From positions 19,715,501-19,779,500 of the forward strand of contig CM056736.1 in assembly GCA_029844215.1 (NCBI GenBank): a stretch of DNA of 64,000 nucleotides, written 5' to 3'. Positions 32,351-43,533 of the stretch are shown piece after piece (within the stretch, counting starts at the first letter, position 1; every line of letters starts with the position of its first letter). Below the pieces are notes generated by a model. It did no database searches. It saw only the letters and a list, made by a program, of their open reading frames with translations, and was not told where the DNA came from. The position numbers were made by a program, and so were the translations under genes. Source of the stretch: Przewalskia tangutica (Eukaryota; Streptophyta; Magnoliopsida; Solanales; Solanaceae).

Positions 32351-33894
32351 TGAAAGTATATATGTCCTAGAAACAATCATTTTAGGAGCACATGTACTTG
32401 AACACATTCATATTATTAATAAGATTAATATATACTTGTCATTTGCAATTATTGAATTATTATTTGATTGTTTATATTATTCATTAATATGCATCCCTTG
32501 AACTTACATTGTCATTAATAGTGTGAGATATTAATGATAGAGTGTAGTTCTTAAAATAGCCTAGACTAATGATCATTGAGAATGAGATATCAATGATATG
32601 TTATAAGTCGACATGTGGTCTGCATCACATTCTTAGAGAATGTAGTATATCTCACTTCATCGCTAGCAATAGTTGCTAGTGATGGACACATGGATACTCT
32701 TAGAGAGTATTGGCATACCCCGATAAACTATTTGTTATACATGTCTAGAGTATTATCAGCATGTGGGAGATATAGGTCCTTAGACTTGAGGTCAATATCG
32801 CCTTGTTTATGGAGCAATGCACTTTGATCCTGTCCTAAGCTCAAATGTCTTATAGGTTGAGACGCGACTTGTATTGGGTGCATTACGAAGTAGATTGAAG
32901 GTGGTAGTTGAGCCAAGAATAGAAATCATTCCTCGATTGGAGTTTCGAGAGAACACTCAGCTTCTCAGAAATGTTAGGTCGACCAAGTCATTGGCCAATG
33001 CAAGAGACATATCTAGGATATGGTCTAGTTGTCGACTAATATAGATGAGATAAAGTGATCAAGCCATTTGGATAGACACTTGGCAAATCTTAAGCTTGAT
33101 CGAGTGTGTCGCGAATGAAAGGAATTTATCATCTCACATAGAGGTCTGTTTACTTGAGTCTTGTAAACGTACTTCACATATTGGGTCCATCACCGCTACC
33201 GCTAGGAGTTCCGTGTGAACCTTGATTTGATCAAGTGCCGATGTGTGAAGGCCTAAAGGGTCACACTAAGTCGATTGTCTTTTCGGTCTAAGGGTATATT
33301 GAGAGAATGTAAAATATCGGATTTTGAATCAAGATATTTTATTTTATAATAAATTATGGGATAATTTTCATTTGATGAAAATTAATTAATTAAGTTAAAA
33401 TTAAGTCTTGGATTTAATTAGAACTAAAACGTGCAGAAAATAAATAAAGGAGCAAGATAATGGACTCATTGATCGCCCACTGCAATTTGGATTTGGGTCA
33501 GGTCTTGAAGCCTGATCCAAATCTGATTTGGTTTAGGGTTTCCTCTACTATATATTTGGCACTTAACCCATAATTTCATAACAACTGATTTTCCACTTTC
33601 TGAACTTAGAGTTCAGGAAATAAATTCTCTCAAACCTCTGCCGAGATTTCCTAGCTTTCTTGGGCAAAAGAATATACCGAAGCAAGGCTTGCACCCGGAT
33701 TGACAATCGCGTGCGCACCTTTTAGTAAAGACTGTATTAAAAACATAAACTGTAAGTTTTTCTTTTATGTCTTTGCAGATTTGAATTATCGCATAATCAT
33801 ACCAGAAACGTTTGTTGAAGCAAGTAAGTTTACTCAAAATTTTAAACTTCCGCTGTGCCTTACTTGTATGTTTTACACCCAACAAATTCCTACA
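32351..33894 (+). repeat. 3' LTR of Cop2
   Basis: It starts TGAAAGTATATATGTCC after agtgggagat and ends CAACAAATTCCTACA, 1544 bp. Near identical to 8740-10279; a divergent GC-containing patch lies at about 33455-33475. Confidence 0.92.
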
Positions 33895-34312
33895 AAAACA
33901 TGATCCGCAATTTACCTATTACCGTATAATTATTCACAACAAACACAATTTAATTGGAAAGCAGATTAATCAGATGCAAGAATAGTATTGGTTTGTATTC
34001 TAGTGTTGAAACACACAGTGAGCAAGTATGTTAACTTCTACTAAGATATAATTTTATTGTCTAACCTGATAATATTGGATGAATGAATAGAAGAATTAAA
34101 TTAAACGACTAATTAAAAGATGAATTAAAGTAACTAACTGACGAATAAATTGAGATTTCTTATGAATTTGAGACAATCTAGTTCATGGTTTCTGCCTTTT
34201 GCAAAATTAACCATTTTACTACTTCTACTTGATGTCACTTGGGTATTTGTTATTAATTGGGCTCCTCCTGTATGAATAGAACTTCATAATAACTATAATT
34301 TTTTTCTTAATT
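33895..34312. other. AT-rich DNA between Cop2 and Cop3
   Basis: About 420 bp with no ORF, terminal repeat or RNA gene that I recognise. Confidence 0.5.
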
Positions 34313-34405
34313 CCACTTATTGAGATTATTTAATTCCATGTATTTCATTTATTATTAGTTAGTTAATTACACAATCAGCAATTAGTTAGTAGCTAAGTAG
34401 AGTTG

Positions 34406-34727
34406 TAGTCTTTTTTGCCAGGCTTATTTTTTCCCAAAAGTGTTTATTTTTTTCAGTAAGTGGTTATTTAAAAAAAAAAAGGTGTTTGTCTAAGTTTTTG
34501 GGAGAAAATAAGTGTTTCTGGGGAGTAGTAAAAGTAGTTTTTCATAAGCTAAAAAATAGATTTTGCCCAAAAGCACTTTTGAAAAAAATACACTTAATTA
34601 AAGGTTTGGTCAAACACTAATTGATGTTCAAATGTGCTTTTAAAATTAATTGACCAAACACAAACTGTTTTTCGCCAAAAATATTTTTGAAAATAAGCTG
34701 ATTTTAGAAGTTTTGCCAAATAGACTA
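34406..34727. mobile_element. hAT-type MITE in the Cop3 5' LTR
   Basis: 322 bp absent from the 3' LTR. The ends are inverted: tagtcttttttgccagg on the left and, read in reverse, aatagtctatttggcaaaa on the right. The interior (gggagaaaataagtgtttctg, attgaccaaacacaaactg) resembles a common dicot hAT MITE built on 'ggccaagctt...aagctga'. The 8-bp duplication is not clean (tagagttg against ttagttag). Confidence 0.75.
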
Positions 34728-34796
34728 TTAGTTAGTTAGTTGACTTGACAGTTGTACACAACCTGTAGGTTGTTAAGATTAGTTTTAGATATTTTC

Positions 34797-35026
34797 TGAA
34801 AGAAATAATCCCTTGATTATTCTTATTAATGAAAGACATATATATACAAGTTACAAGGAAAATCCTCTTCCTATTCTACCTAGAAATCTTTATTCTATAA
34901 GAATACTAACTTTACAATTATGGTAATATTACACTACTAATTAAGGTACAAACTTAAGTCTAATATTCACCAAATATACAAAGGGAATTGGGACCCACTG
35001 GGACGGACGGGACCCACTGTTTAACA
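34797..35026 (-). repeat. 3' LTR of Cop4
   Basis: 230 bp, plus strand TGAAAGAAATAATCCC... to ...CCCACTGTTTAACA. Matches 39447-39672. Confidence 0.95.
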
Positions 35027-35783
35027 CACCCCCGCAGTCATAGCGGGCGGTCTTCGTACGCTGAGACTGTCTCTAAAATCTTCAAAATAGACCGAGGGAA
35101 GACCTTTTGTAAAGATGTCTGCTATTTGATATCTGGAAGGGACATGACAGACGCGTACTTGTCCTTTAGCTACCTTCTCTCGAACAAAGTGAATATCCAT
35201 ATCTATGTGTTTAGTATCTTTGGCCGAATGGATTACCGAAGCGTAGATGACACTTATATTATCACAATACACCAAGATAGCTTTCTCAATAGGACAATGA
35301 AGCTCCAAAAACAGATTTCGTAACCAACATGACTCAGACGCCACATTGGCTACCCCTCTATACTCGGCCTCTGCACTTGAACGTGGATTGACGTTTGGCA
35401 GATCATGAGACCAAGTTATTACCTAAAAACATGCAATATCCAGATGTAGACTGTCTGGTGTCGGTACAACCACCCCAATCAGCATTTGTGTAGGAGACAA
35501 GTGTAGACGTCGACGAGGGATACAAATTCAAACCATACTCAATTCTTCCCTGAATGTACCTAAGAATGCGTTTGAGCACATCCATATGTTCAACTCTGGG
35601 ATCATGCATAAACAAACACACCTGATGTACGGAATATGTAATATCAGGTCCCGTGAACGTCAGATACTGAAGGGCGCATGCAAGACTACGATAGCGGGTC
35701 GGATCCTCATAGGGAGAGCCAGTTGCAGCACCCAACTTGGGTTTAGTATCAACTGGAGTAGAAGTGGACTTATAGGATGACAT
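35027..35783 (-). pseudogene. Cop4 RNase H domain
   Basis: It would degrade the RNA strand during cDNA synthesis. The first frame (35783-35403) opens SSYKSTSTPVDTKPKLG, then RYRSLACALQYLTFTGPDI, the HMDVLKRILRYIQG stretch and YTNADWGGCTDTRQSTSGYC, which includes the first RNase H Asp. A gap near 35345-35402 shifts frame. The second frame (35344-35021) carries ILVYCDNISVIYAS, KHIDMDIHFVRE and IADIFTKGLPS, the usual Copia 3' end. The PPT and LTR follow. Confidence 0.9.
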
Positions 35784-35801
35784 CCCAGCCCTTTCAATGA
35801 T

Positions 35802-36509
35802 CTATGCTGCATACTTTCTCTGTGACAGGAATAATCCACCTGCGTGACGAGTTACAGCAATCCCCAAAAAGTAACTCAAAGGGCCCAAGTCCTTCATGGC
35901 AAACTCAGAATTGAGCATTGTCATAATAGACTTGTGCAAAACATCAGAAGAGGTAGTCAAGATAATATCATCAACATATAATAGTATATAAGTCATGGAA
36001 GATCCTCGACGATATATGAATAATGAATTATCAGACCTGATGTGAGAAAAACTCATAGTCGAAACAAAATCAGCAAACCTCTTATATCAAGCCCGTGGAA
36101 ACTATTTAAGCCCATACAAGGTCTTCCTCAATAGACAGACGTGATTCGGATATCTAGTATCCCTAAACCCCAAAGGCTAATGCATATACACTGTCTCCTG
36201 AAGATCACCATGTAGGAAAGCATTCTTCTCATCTAGCTTATGAATGAACCATGATTTTGAAAGAGTCAGGCTGAGCACAGTGCGAATGGTAGCCGGCTTG
36301 ACCACCGGGCTAAATATCTCACCACAATCCACACCAACCTGCTGAGTCATACCATCACCTACAAGTCTAGCCTTATGTCTTGCAAATGAACCATCAGAAT
36401 TTTCCTTATGAAGAAAAATCCATATAGATCGAATAATATTAACACCAAATGGACGGGGTACCAACTCCCACGTCTTATTATCAATAAGAGCATTATATTC
36501 TTCGGTCAT
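35802..36509 (-). pseudogene. Cop4 reverse transcriptase
   Basis: The first part (36509-36177) reads NALIDNKTWELVPRPFG, ARHKARLVGDGMTQQVGVDC, EIFSPVVKPATIRTVL and KLDEKNAFLHGDLQETVYMH; the first catalytic segment has LDEKNAF where LDVKNAF is usual. A damaged stretch (36060-36176) follows. The second part (36056-35802) carries the intact catalytic box LLYVDDIILTTS with YVDD at about 35967-35978, then MKDLGPLSYFLGI. Two or more frame breaks make it non-functional as annotated. Confidence 0.9.
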
Positions 36510-36518
36510 GACAGTTTT

Positions 36519-37800
36519 TCAAATAGGGTCATTTAAGGCAGACACATGATTACGGGTTAAGGGAGATTTAAGAACATTAGAATTTAAATTAAAATGTCTT
36601 TTAGGCTTAAAAATACCCTGTTGACTGCGAGTGACTGGACCATGAATCTGAGCTGGATTGGGGGAATTTTGGGAATTTTGAGGAATTTCGGGAATTACCG
36701 TCGAAGGCGTCGCGACGCCGTAAGAGTCGCAGAGCTCACGAAGTTTTAGCGTGGCGCCTGCAGTGGTCATGCAATGACGACATTTTTTCGGACAAATATG
36801 AAAAATGACGGAGAACATAGGGGGAAACATCCTCATCCAAAAATTATAAGTACTAGGCACGGGTGTTTCTATTTTAGAAAAGGAAAATTGAGATTCATCA
36901 AAGAGAACATGACGACTAATGATGATTCGTTTAGAGGACAAATCAAAGTATTTATAACCACGGTGATTTGACGGAAAATCCAAAAATACACAAGGAGTAG
37001 AACATGCCTGAAGTTTATTGATCGCAGTGGATAGAAACAGTGGATAACATAAGCATCCGAAAACCCTAAGATGAGAATATAACGGAGTCTTATTGTATAA
37101 CACTTTGAGAGGGGATGAATATGTCAAACCTTTAGAGGGAAGAATATTTAGGAGATCGGTAGCCATTTGTAGTGCATGATGCCAAAATAATGGAGGAACG
37201 GAAGAATGAACCAATAAAGTGCGGACAATATTATTAATTGTACGAATTTTTCGCTCAGCTTTCCCATTTTGTGAAGACGTATGAGGACAAGAAAAACAAA
37301 AATTTATCTCATTTTGAGCACAAAACTCCCTAAATTCTCCATTGTCATACTCTTTGTCATTATCACATTGGATGTTTTTGATTTCCCGTTCGAATTGTGT
37401 TCTTATGAAAGCTCCAAATTTTATGAAAATGAAAAAAACTTGAAATTTTTTCGCAATTGAAAACGTCCATAAATATTTAGAATAGTCATCTAAGAATAAA
37501 ACATAATAAAGATGACCCATAGAACTGAGAACCGGAGATGTCCATAAATCACTATAAATAATTTAAAATGGCATTGAAGTATGGGAATTTGAAGCTACAA
37601 ATGGTAATTTAATAATTTTTCCCAAAGCACAGGATGGACAAAGTGGAGTACTACGCGTACCCTTACAAGAAATAAACTTATGTCTATCTAAAGAAGATAA
37701 AATAGACGACCCTGGATGACCTAGACGAGCATGTCACAAGGAAGGAGCAAGAGTTGTAAAAGTGGATGGCATAGCTTGATGCAAGACTCTGAGACTTGGA
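36519..37800 (-). pseudogene. Cop4 integrase with pre-integrase region
   Basis: The pre-integrase zone (about 37800-37600) includes a segment resembling 'KHKFIS..G.R.S.LCP.C.LGK', with the Cys residues near 37640-37660. The integrase frame 37520-36519 (333 codons) has FLDDYSKYLWTF (near the first Asp), the second Asp segment NIQCDNDKEYDNGEF, the Glu segment SSQNGKAERKIRTINNIVRT, and VFGCLCYPLF plus RIIISRHVLFDESQF of the C-terminal domain. A Pro/Asn/Gln-rich linker ends in GIFKPKRHF near 36600 and leads to RT. This is the longest clean frame in Cop4. Confidence 0.9.
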
Positions 37801-38047
37801 GTGATTGGATAAAGATCACCCCTACTGTTACACCTCATGAGATGACTCCCTGTCTTGAAATCCTTCATAGAAAACCCAAACGGATCAAAATTAATAGAAA
37901 CCCAATTATCAGTGGTGAATTTGCGGACAGACACCAAATTCTTAATCAATTTTAGGGCATGAAGAGTATGTTTCAGGACAAGGAGTGAATGAGGAGGGGA
38001 CAAGGTTTTATGACCATATCCCTTAATTGGAATAGAATTTCCATTAC

Positions 38048-39258
38048 CTACATTATAACACGATTAGTGCTCAAATTGGAATAAGACGAGAGAGTACCTT
38101 GATCGGATGTCATGTGGGTAGTGGCGCCGGTGTCCATGTACCAATTAGGGTCCGGTTGAGTCAAGCCAAGTGTATGCATCGCTGCTTCAATGTCGGTCTG
38201 GGTGGGCCCCACTGCGTGGTGGGCCTGATGGGGGCGAGGCCCAAGTATCTTTGGATCGCTGGGGTGCCCATACGCCGGTCCAACTGAAGTCCGAATCGGG
38301 AAGAAGCCGGTCGTGGATCGAGGTGGCGTTGTCAGTAAGGTCGCGCTGTGGCGCTGTAAGGCTGCACCGTGGCGCTGTAAGGCACTGGGACTCACTGCCA
38401 CTTTCCAGGGGGCCCTGTGGGCTCCAGGCTGCTGCTGATGCTGACGGTTGCCTCCGTTGTTGCCGCCACGATTCTTGCCATTATTCTTCCGATTCTGGCC
38501 CTTCTTACCACCCCCGTTGTTGTGATTTTGAGTCACGTTGGCTGGATTGGAAGGAGAAAAATTGGAAGCAGTCATCATGACGACAGGGCTGGCCCCAATT
38601 GCCACTTTCTTAGCCAATCCGGCTTCCTCCAAAGTAAGCATAGAACGGGCTTGATAAAATCCTGGCAGGGGTTACTCTGACGAATAACCGAAGCAACACC
38701 GCTATAGGCCTCTAACAGGCCTGCACCCATCTGAAGAACTAAACGACTTTGAGAAACAGGAGAACCCATGTTGTTGAGTTGGTCTGCCAAGTCCTTGAGG
38801 CATTTGCAATAAGAGGAAACGTTGGGAAAACTCGTCATAGCCACCTGGGAGAATTTCTTCTCATGGATAACAATTCGAGAATGACTGTTATATTGGAATA
38901 TGTCTCGCAATCGATCCCACGCCGCCATTGTTGTGGAGTTGGGTTTCATAATCATCTATAAAATATTCAAGGAGATAGTTGCATAAATCCACTGAAGAAC
39001 ATTGGCATCAAACATGACCTATAATTCTGGATCTGCTTCTTTAGTGGGCACAACCGTCGTAGAAGTAGACGCCGCATCACCCCCCTTTGGAGGAGTTGGA
39101 GGAATGATGTGGTGGAAGACTTTATGTGTCAAAGCATAAATCTTAAATAATTTCGCCCACGTCCCATATTGAACGTTTTCTAGGTCAAGAACGATAAGAA
39201 GAACGCTCTTGATATTAGAAACTATTAGAGCATGGTGAAAAGTGTTCTTATCAGCCAT
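38048..39258 (-). pseudogene. Cop4 gag and protease
   Basis: Gag starts MADKNTFHHALIVSNIKSVL at 39258; the frame runs to 39019, shifts, and continues 38955-38575 (MAAWDRLRDIFQYNSHSR, SYCKCLKDLADQLNNMG). It then continues 38641-38048 through a Gly/Asn/Gln-rich, His-rich stretch to the protease active site WYMDTGATTHMTSD at about 38105-38146. A stretch near 38310-38400 encodes repeated LQRHGAALQRHSA, where the DNA has the tandem unit tgtggcgctgtaaggc; this may be an added GC-rich repeat. I do not see a complete CCHC knuckle. Confidence 0.85.
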
Positions 39259-39434
39259 AGGGAATAGAACAACAAGATTCAGAGAAGAGAATTTGTGAGA
39301 AAGGATTTTGGAAGAGAAGATATTCGTTTTTTTGTGAAAGAGGAATAACACAAAAAAATCGAGAATTTAGGGCAAAATTTCAAAAAGAAGAGAGGAAATT
39401 TTGAGGAGCGGAAGCAATATAAAGAGAACCTAGA

Positions 39435-39446
39435 CTTTTGATACCA
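39435..39446 (-). promoter_or_regulatory. Primer binding site of Cop4 (initiator tRNA-Met)
   Basis: The minus strand reads TGGTATCAAAAG directly inside the 5' LTR; the first eight bases match the tRNA-Met complement. Confidence 0.8.
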
Positions 39447-39672
39447 TGAAAGAAATAATCCCCTGATTATTCTTATTAATTAAAGACATTATATACAAGT
39501 TACCAGAAATGTTCTTTCTATTCTATCTAGGAATCCTTATTCCATGAGAGTACTAACTTTACAATTATGATAATATTACACTACTAATTAAGTTACAAAC
39601 CTAAATTTAATATTCACCAATTATATAAAGGTAATTGGGACTCACTGGGATGGACGTGACCACTGTTTAACA
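39447..39672 (-). repeat. 5' LTR of Cop4
   Basis: 226 bp, plus strand TGAAAGAAATAATCCCC... to ...CCACTGTTTAACA. The TSD TTTTC follows. Confidence 0.95.
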
Positions 39673-39841
39673 TTTTCATTTGTAGTTTATAAGTACTGAT
39701 CATTGTATACTTTTCCTCATTCAGTTTTCATAATAGAAAAGAGAATCTTTTTCTCCAAATCGGATGTCTTCTTCTACGAGCTTCCACCATTGTTGGTGAA
39801 GCTTGTGTCTCTTCATAAATCTGCTATTGCATAGCTTTACA

Positions 39842-39853
39842 TTGTATCAGAGC
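39842..39853 (+). promoter_or_regulatory. Primer binding site of Cop3 (initiator tRNA-Met)
   Basis: TTGTATCAGAGC follows the LTR end CTTTACA; one base differs from TGGTATCAGAGC. Confidence 0.85.
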
Positions 39854-40123
39854 TCGGATACGACACCTCATTTCTTCAAAATATCAACCGAACCTTAATT
39901 TTCAATTTTCAAAGCTCAATTCTCAAATTCCACGATTATTTTTCAGAATTCGTTTATGTTCTTATACATTAATCTTCACTGTGTTTTCTATTACGCATTC
40001 GATTGTTCAATTGGTGTGATTATTTATCTAGTACAATTCAAATCGATCCTCGAGTGAGATTTGTGGATTTGCCTTAAAATTTTAGGATTTCTGCTCATTA
40101 TCTCTCAATTTTTCGATTCAACA

Positions 40124-40396
40124 ATGGTGACAAATACAGAGCAAGGCACAGAGTCTACGATTGAGGTAACGAACCCTCTCTACATACATCCTTCTGATAA
40201 TGCTGGGATTAAATGTGTACCAGTTTCTTTTGATGGAATTGGTTATCGTTCATGGAGACGTAGTGTACTTAGATCTCTATCTGTGAAAAACAAGTTAGGT
40301 TTTATTAATGGTGAATGTAGGAAGCTAAATCCAAATGATCTGACCTATCGTCAATGGGAAAGGTGTGATGATATCATTGATATGATCACATCTTAG
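40124..40396 (+). pseudogene. Cop3 gag, N-terminal part
   Basis: The ATG at 40124 opens MVTNTEQGTESTIEVTNPLY and continues IHPSDNAGIKCVPVSFDGIG, YRSWRRSVLRSLSVKNKLGF. This is the N-terminal domain of Copia-type gag (the Retrotran_gag_3-like start with NPLYIHPSD). The frame stops at 40396; after that only short traces are seen to about 40680. Most of gag, including the zinc knuckle, has been lost or scrambled. Confidence 0.85.
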
Positions 40397-40699
40397 ATCA
40401 TTAACTCATTAGAAAAGGACATCAACTAATTCTATGGGATTGTGTTGTGATTATGGCACAGATCATGAAGGAAGATTGCAAGTCAAATCAGTAATCATAA
40501 TAATATCACCCTCACTAAAGAGCAATATGGCCACATTGCATATCTGCTGTAATAATTTCAGAAGAATGGAAACATAGGGGAGACACCTGGTGAATTGCAA
40601 ATGACTAGTGAATTGCAAATGACTAGTGAAACTGCTAACTTTGCAGGTATCATTGCTTGCACCTCTTCTATTTATTTTAACAAACTTTCATGTGGATGC

Positions 40700-40835
40700 C
40701 GACTTATGAATAATAGACTCAGGGGCCTCACACCACATGGCCTTCAATAAAAATTATTTTACTAATATCATAACACTTCAATTTCCCTTATTAGTTAAAC
40801 TACCTAATGGATATAAGGTCAAGGTGGCATAAGTT
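40700..40835 (+). pseudogene. Cop3 protease remnant
   Basis: The reading IDSGASHHMAFNKNYF at about 40709-40756 is the Copia aspartic protease active site (DSGA). It is followed by LLVKLPNGYKVKVA. An in-frame stop occurs just before the motif and another shortly after. The downstream 40866-41183 zone has NLISVSSFAVHLKC, matching the region between protease and pre-integrase. Confidence 0.75.
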
Positions 40836-41204
40836 GAAAATGTAAAAATTTCCCCTAACATCACAATGTATAAGATTCTCTTTCTTCCTTCTTTCAAGCA
40901 CAATTTGATATCAGTCAGCTCTTTTGCAGTACATCTTAAATGTATTGTATTCTTTTCTGACACTTCTTATCTACTGCAGGCCTCTTCAATGAAGAGGCCT
41001 CTAGAGATTGATAGTGTGTTTGATGGACTGTCTTTTTCATGCTCAGGCTGTCTACAAAAGAGCAACTCATGTGCACAAGGCAAGTGTGCTACTTCCCTCA
41101 CTACTTCTTGTTCTATTGTTTCTTGTCCTAATAAAGGTCAGTGTCAGTGTAGCCATGTTTCACATTCTTGTATTTCTCATTGATGTGTTTGTCCTCCTAT
41201 TGCA

Positions 41205-42067
41205 ATGAACACTTTATATTCTTGTAAGTCTACTTCTGATGTGATAAACATTTGTCATGATAATGAAAACAGTGTTGTTGGGGTTCCTCATAGACTAACT
41301 CATATTAATGATGTAGATTTGTTGTGGCACTACAGATTTGGTCATGTTTCCTTTATCAAGATGAAGGGTATATCCTTAATACCTGTAGCATTTTCACCCA
41401 AATAACTCTTTTTGTCACATATGCACAATGGCAAGACAATCAAGACTTTCATTCTCAACCAAATTCCATAATAGTACAAAAACTTTTGAACTGCTTCATG
41501 TGGACTTATGGGACCCATATCAAGTGGCACAGTGGAAGTTTAAAATCAAGAGCAATGCCCTACACATAATCAAAGCTTTTGTTAACATGATTGAAAATAA
41601 GTTCCAAACATCTGTCAAAACACTCAGGTCAGATAGTGGTCTTGAGTTCTGTAACAATGAATCCATTTTGTTTTTCTAGTCTAAAGGTATCATATACTAA
41701 AAGTTCTTCCCATACACACCCCAACAGAATGGGGTGGTAGAAAGGAAATATAGATACATTCTGAGACAGCTAGGACCCTCTTATACTAATCAAAACTCTC
41801 ACTCAAGTACTGGGAGAATGCATACTGACTTATACCTATATCATAAATAGACTACCTTCTTCTCTCCTCAACAACAAATGTCACTTTGAACTCTTATATA
41901 ACCACAAACCTTTATATTCTCACCTAAAAAACTTTGGTTGCTTATGTTATCCTACCACACCAAAATCCCAGAGAATTAAATTTGATCCAGGGGCTACTCC
42001 ACATATTTTTGTAGGATATCCTTTTGATATAAAGGGGTACAAAGTGCTAAATATGGTCATTAAAAAT
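41205..42067 (+). pseudogene. Cop3 pre-integrase and integrase remnant
   Basis: The pre-integrase reads DLLWHYRFGHVSFIKMKG at about 41318-41371 with the expected H..GH spacing. The integrase core has ELLHVDLWDPYQVAQ (first Asp, about 41490), SVKTLRSDSGLEFCN (second Asp, about 41630) and PYTPQQNGVVERKY (Glu, about 41745). Roughly 40 codons between the first and second Asp are missing. The C-terminal part continues in broken frames to FVGYPFDIKGYKVLNM at about 42009-42055, where MULE1 interrupts it. The next codons reappear after 47147 as HISRDVIFHEKVLPF. Confidence 0.82.
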
Positions 42068-42244
42068 GGGAAAATAGTCATATTGCCCTCAAACTTAAGA
42101 AAAAGGGTCATATTTGCCCTCCGTTAAAGTTTTGGGACAAATATACCCTTCCCGTTATTAAACTTGTTGGAGTTTCCCCAAATTAACAGATCCGCACAGG
42201 TGGACGCCACCTGTGCACTGACCCAATAAAAGTAAACCCGACCC
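42068..42244 (+). repeat. Left TIR of MULE1
   Basis: It includes ggtcatatttgccctccgtt, gggacaaatatacccttcc and gatccgcacaggtggacgcc, each matched in reverse near the right end. The left outer end has a partly duplicated segment, with two 'gtcatatt.gccctc' units. Confidence 0.85.
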
Positions 42245-42911
42245 GTTACCCGACCCTAACCCATATCGGGTCAATTTAAATCAAAGAGAACCCAATCGAT
42301 TTCCATGCCCTAAAACTTCAAAACTCGCGATTTCATTCTTCCCCAACCCGTCGAAACTGTAGATTTCAGTGTTCTGATTCGAATTTCAAGCTTCCAAAAC
42401 ATAATCCAATCTTCTAATCGCGTTCAAGGTTAGAAATTTCTTAACTTTATGTGTTAATCGATAGTTATATGGTTCTAAGTCTCTGTGATTTTCGAATTTC
42501 CGATTACAAACCCAGAATTTCGACGATTGTGACGACTTCGTTTGTTTTGTTTTTAGTTGTTGTTTGTTCTTTTTGTTCTAATTTATATTCGACGATGCCG
42601 ACGACGATTGAGTTCACTATTTAATCTAGGTTCCTGTCGAGTTCATATGTTGTAGTCGATTCTATTAGATTTGATTGTGCATTTTATCTGATATGTTAAA
42701 CAGTGTAAATCTAGGTTCCTGTCGAGTTCTATTTGCATTTTATTAGATTTGACGTTCGACAGTGTAAATTGTGTTTGTCGATGAGTTTCGACAGTCTTTG
42801 TTTCGATTAAGTTATAGTCGACAGTTTTTGTTTCAGCTTATAAGTTAATACAACCGTGTTTATGTTCATCAACTAAGAAATGTTCAAGTGAGTTGTTCTT
42901 CATAAAGGAGG

Positions 42912-43353
42912 TGTCATTGTGGTATGACTGCGAATCAATTTATTTCGACTATTACTTCAAATCCTGGAAGGAAATTCTTCAAGTGCCCCAAGCCTAAGGT
43001 AAGTAATATTAATGTAATACTTTGACGACAGTCTTTGTTTGTTTGATTTTGTTTTTGATTCTTCCTTCATTTTTTGCTTATAGAGAAGTTCTTATGGATA
43101 TTGGCAATGAGAGGATGAGGAATATATTGAAATTTTCGCCGGCGAATTAATGTCGTCATTGGATGTGTTTAAGAATGTAATAGCAGATTTGAAAAGTGTA
43201 AGAGATACGTTGAAAGTAGAAATCGTTGTGTTGAAGTGTATAAATCAAGCTCAAATGAACAAAGTTTTGAAGATGCGCGTGTTTATGATGATTTCATGGC
43301 CGTTATTTATTGGATTTGTTGCGGCATCATCATTAAAAGACACAAAAACATGA
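42912..43353 (+). pseudogene. GRF-type zinc-finger protein gene inside MULE1
   Basis: Exon 1 (42912-42998) encodes CHCGMTANQF and, later, SNPGRKFFKCPKPK: the Cys-X-Cys-Gly start, NPGR and final Cys of a GRF zinc finger. A GT-AG intron (42999-43083, donor gtaagt, acceptor gcttatag) keeps phase. Exon 2 (43084-43353) has GYWQ, a TGA at 43108-43110 where a Trp would fit, EDEEYIEIFAGELM, a coiled-coil-like stretch (VFKNVIADLKSVRDTLKVEI) and a hydrophobic C-terminal segment (VFMMISWPLFIGFVAA) that looks like a tail anchor. Finger, coil and membrane tail is the usual plan of small plant GRF proteins. An in-frame TAA at 42903-42905 leaves the true start unclear. It converges with the transposase. Confidence 0.75.
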
Positions 43354-43533
43354 AAAAAATAAGTTACCAGATAAACAAGATTCAATATTCATATTCATCT
43401 TCACAAAATAAACAAACTTCAATATTCATACAATTGCTTCACAAGAGTTTAGTGACATAAAACACGAAGTGCACAATAGTATCAGTTGTGTTCATTATCC
43501 ACAAAATAAACAAGCTTCAAATTCATGTCTTCA

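Larger units (their letters stand above)
8740..33894 (+). mobile_element. Cop2: Copia element carrying two nested Gypsy insertions
   Basis: LTRs are 8740-10279 and 32351-33894 (about 1.54 kb, near identical by eye). Without the inserted Ath3 and Tek1 the element is about 9.2 kb: LTR, tRNA-Met PBS, a roughly 2-kb leader, gag, protease, integrase, RT, RNase H, LTR. The leader is split at 11495/18313 by Ath3 and at 19039/28168 by Tek1, each with a perfect 5-bp duplication. Coding is broken by stops and frameshifts. The element is preceded by an extra 3' internal fragment (8127-8739), so no simple TSD can be assigned. Confidence 0.88.
34797..39672 (-). mobile_element. Cop4: complete minus-strand Copia element
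   Basis: 4876 bp with LTRs 34797-35026 (3') and 39447-39672 (5'), TSD TTTTC at 34792-34796 and 39673-39677, a tRNA-Met PBS at 39435-39446 and a PPT (cgggggtg on the minus strand) at 35027-35034. On the minus strand it carries gag, protease, integrase, RT and RNase H with scattered stops and frameshifts. It is inserted in the Cop3 5' LTR and is related to Cop1. Confidence 0.95.
34318..39841 (+). repeat. 5' LTR of Cop3, interrupted
   Basis: LTR pieces are 34318-34405, 34728-34796 and 39678-39841. They align in order with the 320-bp 3' LTR: ttattagttagttaattaca, gtaggttgtta(a/g)gattagttt, tataagtactga, and the end ctctt cataaatctg...ctttaca. The MITE and Cop4 fill the gaps. Confidence 0.88.
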
